In this document: piece after piece, positions 39,345-63,065 of the stretch
Position numbering within the stretch: position 1 is the stretch's first letter
How the letters are laid out: each line of letters starts with the position of its first letter
Assembly: GCA_013399305.1 (NCBI GenBank)
Contig: VXAI01000445.1
Coordinates: 370,294 to 434,293, forward strand
DNA: 64,000 nt
Direction of reading: 5' to 3'
Origin: Rostratula benghalensis
Taxonomy: Eukaryota > Chordata > Aves > Charadriiformes > Rostratulidae
Notes under the pieces: model-generated
Database searches by the model: none
Told to the model about the DNA's origin: nothing
Seen by the model: only the letters and a program-made list of their open reading frames with translations
Program-made: the position numbers and the translations under genes

Positions 39345-42300
39345 TCAAGTGACTGAATCCTTCTTCCTTCTAAAAGGTGACTTCAGTCTTTTCCACACAC
39401 TGCTTTTAGGTTTTGACTTCCTTTCCATTGCCATTACTGCTTCTTTCTCTTTCCTGCGGATTTCTCGCACAAGAGCATGAAAGACATCATCGATGTAATA
39501 ACGGTATGCAGCTGACGTTTCAAAAAAAGGGCAGTTGAATTCTCGTGCTAAAGCTGAGCCTTCTTCTTTGGAGACCTGGAGAAAAGTTCACACTTGGTAA
39601 GAAGGCCAAAGGAAGAAAGTTTATTTCTTTACCATGCCTTGTCCTGCTTGCTCCGTAACTGCACATGTACCCTTCCAGTGCTTTAACAACTCATTTCACG
39701 CATCTCTAAGTCCTTCTTAACAAACCTCTTTTCCTTTTTCTTTCACTCATTGCTTCTCCAGCAATGCCAGATGTTCACAAAGTCCTCCTGAAGGACGTTC
39801 TTTTCTTGAAGCCGAACCTCAAAGTCGCCTCTAACATCAGCAATCCCCGGCCCTAACCCACACACTTCTCCGTTTGGTATTCAGTATGTGCTTCTCTTGC
39901 TCAAAATCTACTGTTTGTTGTCAAACTACTTCCCAGAACCAAGCAAAACTTTCCAAAAAAAGCCTGAAACAACAACAACCCCCCCTCGAGGCCATAGAAA
40001 ACCAACACCTACTGCTCTTTTGATACTTTCCATCTCTTAGAATCATAGAATGATTCAGGTTGGAAAAGACCCTTGGGATCATCAAGTCCAACCATCAGCC
40101 CTACTGTACAAATTCCTCCCCTACCCCATGTCCCCCAACACCACATCTCAACCACTCTCAAACACATTCAGGGATGGGGACTCAACCCCCTCCCTGGGCA
40201 GCCCATTCCAGGCTCTGACCACTCTTGCTGGGAAAAATTCTTTCCTGATGTCCAGCCTAAACCTACCCTGGTGCAGCTTGAAGCCATGCCCTCTCCTTCT
40301 ATCACTAATTCCCTGTGAGAAGAGACCAGCACCAACCTCTCTACAGTGTCCTTTCAAGTAGTCATAGAGAGCAGTGAGGTCTCCCCTCAGCCTCAACAGT
40401 CCCAGTGCCATCAATCGCTCTCCATAATATTGATTCTCCAGGCCTTTCCCCAGCTCCGTTGCCCTCCTCTGCCCTCGCTCCAGCCCCTCCAGATCTCTCT
40501 TGTGTTGAGGCGCCATGTGCATGGGTGTTCTACCTTAGCTGCCAGCACAGCCCTGATTGCAAGCACCCTGAAAACTCATCTAATTCCAGGTATACAAACA
40601 GCACTGCCAGAGCTTCTTTTCCAAAGTACGTTTCCTTTGAGTGCAGCTCTGCTTCCAACTGTTTTCCCACAAGATGGTAACTACTACTTTCTTAAGCAGA
40701 AAGTAATTTTCTTTTCCGTCCGTTCTTACCCATGTTCTCCATTATTACATCTGTTCGCAGCGTGGTTGCATCTGTAATTTGTACTAATATCTGCAAGTGG
40801 TTTACGGAACACTAAGTCTCTATTAACAGCATCTCCTTTCAGGAATTAAAAAAAGACAGCCCAAGAGCAGCTGAAACCCAAAGCATCAACCTGGAGAATC
40901 TGGAGACTTGACTTTTACGACTGCTTTACACATTTGGGTATTGAATGCATTCTGGGTTAAATGAGTACTTCTCTACGGTTCAACTAATTATGCAGTAAGC
41001 ATACAAAAAAAAAATTAAGAAAGGGAGCATAACCTCTTGTATTACTGCACTTTACAGCAGAAATAGCTCGTAACAAAGAGTCTCTTTTGTGCCATTTACC
41101 TGCCGCAGCTGTGTCAAATCAGATTTATTGCCCACCAGGACCACAGGAGTGTCATCAGTGCGTCGAACACGATAGATTAGCTGTTTGAATTCACGTACTT
41201 CATGGAAACTGCGCCGGTCTGTGATTGAGTAACAGATGATAAATCCCTCACCAGCCCTCATGTACTGGTCTCTCATGGCCGTAAACTCTGCCTAGAATCA
41301 GACAATTACATTACAATTGCATAAATACAATGACTTTCTAATTTGCTCAAAACGGGAAACACAACATGCATTCCCAAACCAGCTGCACAGAACTATGTCA
41401 CTGAGCTGGTCATCTGTCTTCTCGTCCTGTTACCTACAGGACAAGATATCCCCTCAATTAGAGATTAACACCAAACCACAGAAATCATACCAACATGTCA
41501 TTTACCAGCCAATATGTATTGCTTGTTGTCATCAACAGCAAGATGCAACTGAGAAAGCAGTGCAAGAAACCAGAGTATGGTCTGAGCTGCCTAAATGCGG
41601 ACTGTGTGATACAGATGCTGTAAGCAATGTGATGCCTAGAAAAAATGAAACCTCAAAATCCCAACTGGAAGAAGAGACAGGCATATTTTTACTGGATTTC
41701 TGTCTCTACGCCTGCCTGATCATTACAGACTTCCTAACATCATCCTAACTCGCTATTGCTCACATACCTGTCCTGCTGTGTCCAAGATATCCAGATTGGC
41801 AGGTTCGTCATCTATGCGTATTCGTATTTTATAGGCATCCTCTGTGAATTCACCACACATTGGAAAGAACAAGATCAGAATACAATTGCAACACTTGTTA
41901 GTCATCAATTCACAAAGAGAACGTTACTCTAGAAGAACTGAATTTGACAATATCATTATGCTACATTAGTCTGATCTTTAACAACAAACAACATGTTTAA
42001 TTGTTCTGGTGTGATTTAGTATCCTCCAAACTCTTTGCTGAAATTATGCTATTGTACATTCTACTTTTGTCAGACACATGACCACAACCTCCAAATTCAC
42101 TTCGCACACCTTAGTAGAAAGCACAGGATAAGAACATTACATTTTTCTCAAAGCCAGAAAATACCCGTGATTCAAGAGAAGAACTGGCCACCAACTACTG
42201 TTTTCTTAGAAGCAAGGCAATTAATATTCTGTCCCTCTAAGTCAGCACCCCTACATGAAAACAGTTTGCTTTTGATGAGAAGCTGGCTGTTATTCTCACT

Positions 42301-43387
42301 TTTCCTTTGATAGTGTACCTGTCGGTTGAGGTTTCTTTTAGAGATGCTGTAAAAGATATACAGCAATATAGTGAGTCGTTAAGCACTTTCATCCCCCCAG
42401 ATTTCTAAAATACAGAGCACAAATTGGCCAGACAAATTAATAGCAGAGCTGATCTGCAGCATGAAGACTAGATTTTTGGAAGATACAACTAATAATCACT
42501 TATCAACATTTTTTTCATCCTTGTCTGCCAACATACAAACAAGTATAGAAAGTGTATGGCCTGAATACGTGTGACAGAAAAGTCATTGAAGATCTGAAAC
42601 TCAGGATATGCTTCCCAGTCCTCACAACCATCTCAGAACTCTTAATACTTTTAAATTAATAATCTTAGGACCTCAATTTACAGCCAAAGGTATAGCTTGC
42701 TTTAAATCACTTGAAAGCGACAGACTCCACAACAGCTTAACCTTTAAGAAAGGGAGCAGAGCAAAAATAGAAATGAGATTTTTCTTACCAATTGTGGGGT
42801 CATGATCTTCTGGAAACCGGTGACTGATGAACTGCATCGTCATGGCTGGAATCAAAAATCACAGACACAGTTGCACAAGTGGAGGTAAACCCCTGTAGCT
42901 TCAGCATTCAGTGCTCAACAAGCTCGAGCGCATAATTCCACACTAACAGCTAAACCATAAAGCCATAATCTGGGTATGACTGGAAAGAAACGTGGTAGAT
43001 GGCATAAGTTAAAGAACTCGGAGAGAGCTACGCCCTTGTCTTCAACAAAGCGCTCCGTTAGGAGTCTCGCAAACAAAGCTGGAGGCGGCCAAGGGGCGGA
43101 AGGCGGTGACAGACCGCGCCCCACGACACCCCGGGAGCGGGACAGCGCCCGCACCCGCGCTCTTCTGCTCACAAACACGTCACCCGGCGGCGCCCAGCGC
43201 AGCCCCCGGACCGCTCCATGGGGCCGGGCCCGCGGCAGGGAGCAGCTCCGCAGAGCCGTCCACCACGCCGGGCCCAGGAGCCTCACGCACCGCTCTTGCC
43301 GACGCCGCCGGCACCCAGCATCACCAGCTTGTACTCGCGAGACTGTCCCGGGGCGCCGCCGCCGCCCGGGCGGGCACCGGAATCCAT
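39345..43387 (-). CDS. RIT1: RIT1 (Ras-like small GTPase without CAAX), complete
   Basis: RIT1 is a plasma-membrane Ras-family GTPase that signals through MAPK and p38. Minus-strand coding exons: 43387-43291, 42845-42789, 41841-41768, 41291-41100, 39575-39345 (stop TGA at 39347-39345), 216 aa against 219 in human. Visible motifs are the P-loop GAGGVGKS (residues 25-32), switch I HDPTIEDAYK, DTAGQ, NKSD for guanine binding, and ETSAAYR. The C-terminus is basic ([15 protein letters not shown]) and has no CAAX box, as expected because RIT1 binds membrane by charge rather than prenylation. The only N-terminal difference is a short Gly-rich stretch. The upstream neighbour KHDC4 is on the same strand and ends a few hundred bases from the RIT1 start. 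The 3' UTR end is unclear: there is no AATAAA on this strand between about 36200 and 39344, but an ATTAAA lies at 38103-38098. Confidence 0.97.
40036..40515 (-). mobile_element. CR1 LINE fragment
   Basis: Reverse-oriented CR1 in RIT1 intron 4, so sense to RIT1. Close relative of the copy at 32922-33650, with a short deletion near 40394. Confidence 0.88.
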
Positions 43388-43690
43388 CTCCTCAGCACCG
43401 AAGAAGCCGCCGCTGCTGAAGAGAAGAGAGCGTAAGCGACGGCTGCCTCCCACCTGGCCCTTCCCCGCCGCCATCCCCCTCCTTCTCCTCACCGTCAGGC
43501 TCCTCCGCGCCGCATCCCACGGGCCGCGCTCCGGCCCCAGGCGGCGACACCAAAATGGCGGTGGCTCCTCCGCCGCCAGGGAGCGCCCGGCCACGCCCCC
43601 ACCCAGCCCGCGCGGCGGAGGCGGTGCCGGCGCGTGCGCGCGGGGCCAGTCCCTCAGGGCTGAGGGTCTCGGGTGCTTGGCGGTCAGCCC
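43070..43690 (-). promoter_or_regulatory. RIT1 CpG-island promoter
   Basis: A GC-rich, CpG-rich island covers RIT1 exon 1 and its upstream region. A YY1-type motif AAAATGGCGG is at 43552-43561, about 165 bp upstream of the start codon. The island stops where the KHDC4 3' end begins. Confidence 0.75.
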
Positions 43691-43714
43691 TCACCCACAG
43701 AAGCAGCACGAAGC

Positions 43715-44866
43715 AGAAGATTTATACATTTATTTATAATGAAAGTATGTTTCTAATTATTTACAACACATAGGAAACACAATGTTTGTACAAGTGAGCC
43801 AGCAAGGTCTGCCAGTGCGCAGCAGCGACACACGTCCCTATTTTTTAAAAACGATTTCCAGAGCTGCTGCAGTCCCAGGCATCGTCTCTGCACCGGAGCT
43901 CCCTCGGCAGAGCCCTGTCTGAAAGAGCCCGCCCTGCACTTCGTGTCCGTACTGAGTCCAACAACTCATCCCCGGGCTCAGGGGAAGAGGCAGGGCTGCA
44001 CAGGCCCGGCGGCCTTCCCTTCCACAAACTGCCCATCACTGAATAGGCAAGAAATCGAGTGAGCAAGCGAAGAGATGGGGGCAAACCTGCCGAGAAGGGG
44101 TTTGGTCTGAACTGCCGCAGGGGAAAGAATCCAGGGGGAGACCAGAGAAGATTCAGTACCGACGCCACAGCCCCAGCTCACCTGGGGAGCAGCAGCAAGA
44201 TGAACCCATACAAAAATCCCAGTGTCCCCCCAACCCTGGCATCTGGCTAGAAGGAGAAGTTGTGGGGTTAGTAAAACCACATTTGAAAGGGAAAAAAAAA
44301 GGCCAAAAGGGGAAAAAAAAAAAACCAACCCAAAAAACCCAACCAGGGGATGCTTAAAGTAAAAACATATTAGGAGTTTTAGGAAATGTGATCCTCAAGT
44401 TTTTCGGAACTGCTGTATATTCCTTTCCTTGGTTCAAAGTCCAAACATTGAAGCCAGGGTCACCATTACCTTTGCGGGACTGCAAAACACAGGCTGACAG
44501 CAAGAATGCTCAAAAAATATGAACACCAGCTGTAGAATGAAGTCAGCATGACTGACTCTTTCCATTTTCAGGTTATCCTGGAAAACGCAGGCCAACAGGC
44601 TTTCCTAACTCTTCTTTATAGTACTTCCTTCATTGTCTAAGGGACTAGCCCTGTCAGAACACTATTTTAAATATATTTTTTTTTTAATTGACAAGTTCGC
44701 TTCTAAATAAGGATTTTTAAAACAATTGAGCCCTTTCAAGGGGGAATACCGAACCTTTAGTTTCTGCAAATGTAAAAACAATGTGTATTTGCGAAGTTCA
44801 TTTTGTATTATACATGCATTATTGCTAGAGGGAAGAAAAAGATGAATGAAAATTCTTCTGCAGCTT
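43715..44866 (-). other. KHDC4: KHDC4 3' untranslated region
   Basis: About 1.15 kb from the stop codon to the first good AATAAA on the minus strand (43734-43729). No other gene is visible in it. It contains A-rich runs near 44290-44330. Confidence 0.6.
43729..43734 (-). terminator. Polyadenylation signal AATAAA, probable KHDC4 3' end
   Basis: The plus strand reads TTTATT, giving AATAAA on the KHDC4 strand, at the border with the RIT1 CpG island. Confidence 0.55.
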
Positions 44867-57371
<12,505 letters not shown>

Positions 57372-57455
57372 GGCTCCCACCCGGCTCCGCCGCCTCCGCG
57401 CCAACCGCAGCGTCATTTCCGGTCTCCGGGCCGCCTCGAGACGCCCCTTCCGGGC

Positions 57456-57469
57456 GTTGCCACGGAGAC
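57456..57469 (+). promoter_or_regulatory. RFX X-box-like motif
   Basis: The sequence GTTGCCACGGAGAC resembles the RFX X-box (GTTGCCATGGCAAC), about 85 bp upstream of the KHDC4 start codon. Confidence 0.45.
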
Positions 57470-57610
57470 GGCGCGGTGCGCGAGCTGTGCCCCCGCAGGC
57501 GGGGAGCGGGAGCCGGCACCGGCTGAGGTGAGCCGCACCGGAGAACGCTCGTGCCGCGGAGTTGCGGGTGGTGACAGCGGCGGAGCGCGGGCGCTGCAGG
57601 CGGGGCCTTC

Positions 57611-57670
57611 ACGCATGCGCACTGGAGTCTCTGCCGGGCTGCCTCTCGCCCTGCCCCGGGCGCATGCGCA
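57611..57670. promoter_or_regulatory. Pair of NRF1-type sites
   Basis: ACGCATGCGC at 57611-57620 and CGCATGCGCA at 57661-57670 match the NRF1 palindrome GCGCATGCGC, 50 bp apart. Confidence 0.5.
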
Positions 57671-57708
57671 GTACTCCCGCCCCGGCGGCGGCCTAACCTG
57701 GGTTAGGA

Positions 57709-58090
57709 TGTGAAACAAAATAGTGGTCTAAACAGGTTTTTTTGCAGTTGCTGACTTAGACATAAGATAGCAAAATACAACTTCCTGACCAAATTTCAGC
57801 CAAGAGTGTATCCCAAGCTAACCGTGGGTAATTGTAATCCTGAAATACACTGAGATACTTTGTGAATAATGAACATGCTAATCAGGTAACCTCCCCAAAT
57901 GTTTTAAACATGAGCTCAGATGCCCGTGTATAGTTAGGAGTGGTGAATGAATCGTTAGTGACTAATCAGCTGTATTTTCTCATTATAAATGTTGGGCGGT
58001 GAGGCATGCTGGCTCCAGCACCCCATTCTGCAGAACTAAAATAAAGACAAACACCTTGACTCAGCGTGTGAAAAGTTGTTCGCACAGCGA
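57709..58090 (+). mobile_element. LTR-like sequence (possible solo LTR)
   Basis: The block starts TGTGAAACAAAATAGTGG and has a TATA-like CATTATAAATG near 57982. About 50 bases later comes AATAAAG near 58040, then an end close to TTGTTCGCACA. This spacing fits U3-R-U5 of a retroviral LTR. There is no internal region, and no target duplication was found. Confidence 0.4.
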
Positions 58091-58349
58091 GTGAAGATCC
58101 CTCATTTAGGGACAGCATGACCACGACACAGATACCACTTTACCTGTGTACAGTGTGGGCAGAATTGTAGACTTTCTTTGAAGAATTAAAGATCAGTTTC
58201 GAATCAGTCTGAACATCCCGTACATGGTGTCCGTTTGATGCTGGGCTTTCCCACTGTCCTTGGCAGCTGCACCGTAGGGTGCTTGCCCTTGGCGTGGTGG
58301 ATCCTTCTTATTCAAAAATCAGGACATAAACAGATGTCTGATAACCCTT

Positions 58350-59330
58350 GGGGTGAAGGAATTGTTCCAGATCTCCATCCTAAACCTCCCCTGGGGCAAC
58401 TTGAGGCTGTTTCCTCTTGTCCCATCACCTGTTCCTTGGGAGAAGAGACCGACCCCCCCTGGCTACACCCCCCTTTCAGGGAGTTGAGGAGCAAGAGAAG
58501 GTCTCCCCTCAGCCTCCTTTTCTCCAGGCTGAACACCCCCAGCTGCTCCTCATAAGACTTGTGCTCCAGCCCCCTCACCACCTCCGTTGCCCTTCTCTGG
58601 ACCCGCTCCAGCCCCTCAATGTCTCTCCAGTGGTGAGGGGCCCAAAACTGGTCACAGCCCTGGAGGTAGGGCCTCACCAGTGCCCAGTCCAGGGGGACGG
58701 TCACTGCCCCAGTGTGGCTGGCCACTCTGTTCCTGGCACAGGCCAGGGTGCTGTTGGCTGCCTGGACACACTGCGGGCTCATGCTCAGCTGCTGTTGACC
58801 AACACCCCCAGGTCCTTCTCCATCAGGCAGCTCCAGCCACTCTGCCCCAAGCCCTGCGGGCCCATGGCTTTGGTGTGACCCAAGTGCAGAACGTGGCCCT
58901 TGGCTTTGTTGAACCTCACACCGTTGGCCTTGGTCTGTGGATCCAGCCTGTCCAGGTCCCTCTGCAGAGCTGTCTACCCTCAAGGAGATCAACACGCCTG
59001 CCTGACCTGGTGCTGACAGCAAATGTACTGAGGGTGCACTTGATCCCCTGTCAAGGGTGTTGATAATGATACTAAACATAACTGTCCCCAACACCAAGCC
59101 CTGGGGAATACCACTCATGACCAGCTGCCAACTGGTTTTAACTCCAGCGACCACCACTCTCTGGGCCCATACTTCAGCCCGTTTTTAACCCAGCAGAGTA
59201 CTCCCATCCAAAGCATGGGCAGCCTGTTTCTCCAGGAGAATGCTGTGGGAAATGGTGTCAAAGCTCTACTGAAATCCAGGTAAACAACATCCACAGCCTG
59301 TCCCTCATCCATGAAGCAGGTCACTTAGTC
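58350..59330 (-). mobile_element. CR1 LINE fragment lacking its 3' end
   Basis: Reverse-oriented CR1 extending further 5' than the copy at 50870, but stopping at 58354 without the usual 3' tail. This is unusual, because CR1 copies are normally cut at the 5' end. Confidence 0.88.
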
Positions 59331-59669
59331 ATAGAAGGGAGATGGCTGCTCCAGCAACCCCTGTCACCAGGCAGGGTCAGACCTTGGGGATTGGCAGTGC
59401 CAGCTGCCACCTGGAGAAGGTGGGATCCTGGTAGCTGGGTGTCAAGCAGGCTCTCCCTCCACCACCTGCTGCCCACATACACACTTCAACTACACCTCCG
59501 GTTCTCCAGAAGTGCGGTGTTTGTTACCCATCACAAAATGCCGAGGTGAGCAGTTATTATCAGGTGTCACATCCCACTCAGAAAAGATGGGGAGGTAAGT
59601 GACTGAGATTCATAAATTCCCAACGGCACAGACTAAGGTGAGACAAATCTCAAGGTCTGTATACAAATA

Positions 59670-59800
59670 CGGCTAACTGGGGAGGTCCCAATGGACTGGA
59701 GGGTAGCAAATGTAACACCCATCCACAAGAAAGGCCAAAAAGAGGATCCGGGAAACTATAGACCTGTCAGTCTGACCTCGATACCAGGGAAGGTCATGGT
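59670..59800 (+). mobile_element. CR1 reverse transcriptase fragment
   Basis: Encodes ANVTPIHKKGQKEDPGNYRP, a conserved piece of the CR1 reverse transcriptase, for about 40 codons. A reverse-oriented CR1 remnant follows directly (about 59825-59880). Confidence 0.8.
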
Positions 59801-59879
59801 ATCCTTGATACCATCATACCTTGATACCAACACCACATCTTTAAACACATTCAGGGACGACAACTCAACCACACCTCAT

Positions 59880-61100
59880 GGATCAAGGAATCTCTGAAGC
59901 AGCACCCGGGCAGAGGCAGGCAAGCAGAGGATGCAGGCAGCATGGAGCAAGAGAGTCCTCATCAGCAAGATATCCTTGTGAGCAGAGAGGTGAGGGAGCA
60001 AGAGCACTCGCGCTTGCTGTTCCGGCCTGTCTTCCAAGGATTCTGGCAGGTAGAGCTTTCTGCTGTGCTTTGATCAGGGCAAGGATCAGCAGCAGGGCAA
60101 GGATCTCGGGCATATTCCGTGAGGTGCCCCTGCGTCCATCCCAGGCCTACGTTACCTAAGTGCAGATGTTCTACTTGCTGAGCATGCAAAACTGAACAAC
60201 AGTTAGTGTGATCTGTGTGTTCTCCAGCATCCCACATGCCAGTCACTTGAGCGTGTTTACAGTCCTTCCCGCCAATCTTAATCAAGGGAGATTAAGAGAC
60301 AGAGATGCAGAGATCACTGTGTCCAGCCCACATGGCTGCTGCTCTAAGAGCACTCTTCCAGGGAAACATCTCTTCAGGTAAAAAGCTTTCCAGGCACAAC
60401 CTTCTTTCTTTTTCGGACAAAATATTTCCCAGGCATGACCTTCTTCTTTGTTCTGTCTGGGGGCACTTATTTTCCCCTTTTACGTTTGCCAAATTAACAC
60501 AGACGGCCCCACGTGCTACAGAGTACTTTTGTCTTGGGTTTCTCCCTTCCCTCAGGTGATGTGTAGCATGATCTGGGCGGGGAGACAAGTGCCATAGTCA
60601 TAAGTGTTTAGCATGATCTCTCTAATTGTCATTAGCATATGGAGGGTGTGCACTTGCATATGCATTTTGCAGATAACGAGGCACAAGTAGCCTTCTGGAG
60701 AGACAAAGAATGACACAGATTCCCGTTATCTCAATTCTACCATCTTTGCCTACCAAAGGCAGGGCTCTCTAAGCTCCTTCCTTGTCTTCATCTCAGAGAG
60801 CTAGACGAGCTTTCTTTTGCATGAATCGCACAGGAGATAAGCTGCTGGTAGCTATGTCAGTTCTTTGAGCAAAAGGCCTGACATTTGCCAGTGTTGGAGA
60901 CGTTTTTCAGGCTCTCACTATTTGTTTCATGCTTCCCACAGGCTGCTTCTCTCAGTCCTTGTTTACAAATAATCTTCTACACCAGGTGAGCAGAAAAGCT
61001 CCTGTAGGAAAACGGGCTGAAGTCAAGACACAGACTCAATATGAGTTATGGATCTTGCTTGTTTATTGGTGCTTTTACCACTACATTTATAATGTATATA
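59880..61100. other. Intergenic sequence without recognised gene
   Basis: Mixed-composition DNA between the CR1 remnants and the HORMAD1 island. It may include old LTR material, but I could not identify borders or a family. Confidence 0.4.
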
Positions 61101-61109
61101 TCCCTACTG

Positions 61110-61440
61110 TAGCCAGTCGGGCTAAGGAGGAAACAGCCGCCGCCCCGCTGCGCACGGCCCACAGCGCTGCGTTCCGCCACGAACCCTACCCCTCCGTTTG
61201 CACACGGCCCCTTTTCTTAGGGAAAGGGCGGGGTCTGCGGCTGGCGGGCTTTGGCGGCGTTCGTGAGGGTTGTGGTGCGGCGGAGGGGTTGTGTGTTGTC
61301 TTACCCCTGCCGCCCGTCTTTGTGGGTGCCCGTTACACTTTGAGGAGGCAGGTTGTCTGTTCTAGGGGTCAAAGTGTTGGGAAGGGCCTTCTCTCACAGT
61401 GGTGCTGAACGCAGTCACCTGCTGAGACCAGGTGGGTTTG
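61110..61440 (+). promoter_or_regulatory. Probable HORMAD1 promoter and non-coding exon 1 region
   Basis: A local GC/CpG-rich island in otherwise A/T-rich DNA, 0.7-1.0 kb upstream of the first HORMAD1 coding exon. TTTGGCGGCG at 61250-61259 is an E2F-like site. A possible exon 1 donor is CAG followed by GTGGGT at about 61431. The exact start is not visible. Confidence 0.55.
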
Positions 61441-62106
61441 GGGAGGCTCCGCTGAGGGGAGTTGAGTTCCACTTTGGGCCCACGAGCAAGCTGCTTCTTA
61501 GAAAAGGCATTTTCCACATCTGCGGGTGTGGCTGAATGTCAGTTTCACAGTTGGTGGGGAAGGCTTGAGTCAAGTACCTGGTGCTGAGGGTTAAAGGCTG
61601 AATGAAAATGTGGCTCAATAGACTAGTTGGAGAGGAGTTGCTTTCTCCAATACTTAGTGAAGTTACCCAAGCCTGAAGGTGTTTTCCAAAGGCAATGGTT
61701 CCGTTTTGGCTGGAGGTGACTTAAATGCAGAGCGCTGCTGCCTAGGGTTCTTTGGAAATCTGGCAGGCTGGGTGTCTGCTGGCACTTGAGAGGATTGCTT
61801 TCAAAGGTTCAGGTTTTGTATAAGTAAGCAGACAATCCTCTATTTGCCATACCCTGCAAGCTTGGGTGAGGTTTGTGCTGGTGTGAAAATCAAGACTCTA
61901 GTGCTGGTGACCATTAATGAACTCCCTTGCTCCATTTTGTTAAAATGATGCACGCCTTTGTTGGAACTGATGCAGGTTAATTGGGAAGGAAGTGTTTGTG
62001 GGTTCAGGTACTGACTTGCTAAAGCTGAATAGCTGCAGTCTGGGCTTGCCTGCACCCCTGAGTGGTGATCATAGGTGTTGTGTTAATGCAGATGTTTTAT
62101 TAACAG

Positions 62107-63065
62107 GCAGAAGAGTATCTGTGAAATGGCAACTGCTCAGAAGCAAAGGAACTGTGTGGTAGGATTTTCTTGTGTATTTCATCACAGTGTATTATTTGAA
62201 TTGGAGAAATCAGTGAATTTTAGCTGAAATAGTGTGTCCAGCTGCTCTAATATTTCTTCACGTGAAAATTACCAGCTAATGCAATCATGTTATCATGAAT
62301 AAATGGTTAACACCAAAATAGTTTGAGTGAACTTTGTGGTCATGCACTTAGTAGCAATCAGCTCTGTCCTAAAAACACAGTAACACCAAGTGTTAGGAAT
62401 GACAGTCCTACTTTTCCAATTAAATTGAAACACAAAGAGGGCATCGTACTGGATGGTAGACTGTACAGGTTTGTTTTTGTGGACAGAGGTTAATTCTTGT
62501 CTTCTCTAACTTGCAGAGTGCAGTTGTATTTCCTAACAAAATATCTACTGAGCAGCAATCTCTGATGCTAGTGAAGAGGCTCCTGGCAGTAGCAGTATCC
62601 TGCATTACGTATCTGAGAGGCATCTTTCCTGAAAGTGCCTATGGAACAAGATACATGGATGGTAACAGGCTGGTTTTATGATTTTTTGCAGCATCTGTTG
62701 TTGTAGGGTTGTTCTGAAGTTAATTAATGGGTGTTTTTAAAGCCACTTGGTCTGCCTTCTCAGTTAAAGGTAATAGCCACTTGCAATGCCTGAAATGGAC
62801 ATTTCACTAATAGGCTATTGTTGAATTTTGTTAGAGAGTGGTGATGCTAATTCAGTGATTAAAACTATGCCTACACCTGTTGGTAATGTTAATTTTAGTC
62901 TGCTTTAGATACCCACTTTTAGGTAGTGAACTTCACTGCGTTAGCAGTGAGGTTGCATTCTGTCCTAAGTAAATATCCATATTTATATTTTTCTTTTGAA
63001 GATGTCTGTGTCAAAATTCTGAGGGAAGACAAGAACTGTCCTGGCTCGACTCAGCTCGTGAAATG
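62107..63065 (+). CDS. HORMAD1: HORMAD1 (HORMA-domain meiotic axis protein), first coding exons, partial
   Basis: HORMAD1 coats unsynapsed meiotic chromosome axes and helps double-strand break formation and synapsis checkpoints in germ cells. Three exons are visible: 62107-62158 (ATG at 62126, [11 protein letters not shown]), 62517-62661 and 63002-63065, all with GT/AG borders and continuous phase. The peptide contains [40 protein letters not shown] and [20 protein letters not shown], which match the start of the HORMA domain very closely. The third exon ends within a Trp codon (donor GTATGA). The next exon was not found in the remaining 0.9 kb and should lie beyond the right edge. The gene is divergent from KHDC4, with about 4.7 kb of repeats between the start codons. 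Confidence 0.93.

Noticed and set aside
57691..57707. Short inverted repeat CCTAACC-TG-GGTTAGG
   Set aside because: Seven-base arms are too short to assign a function; it lies at the edge of the LTR-like block but does not match a target duplication.
58312..59157. 281-codon open frame near KHDC4
   Set aside because: It is an off-frame reading of CR1 sequence, also present in the inverted copy at 50891-51574.
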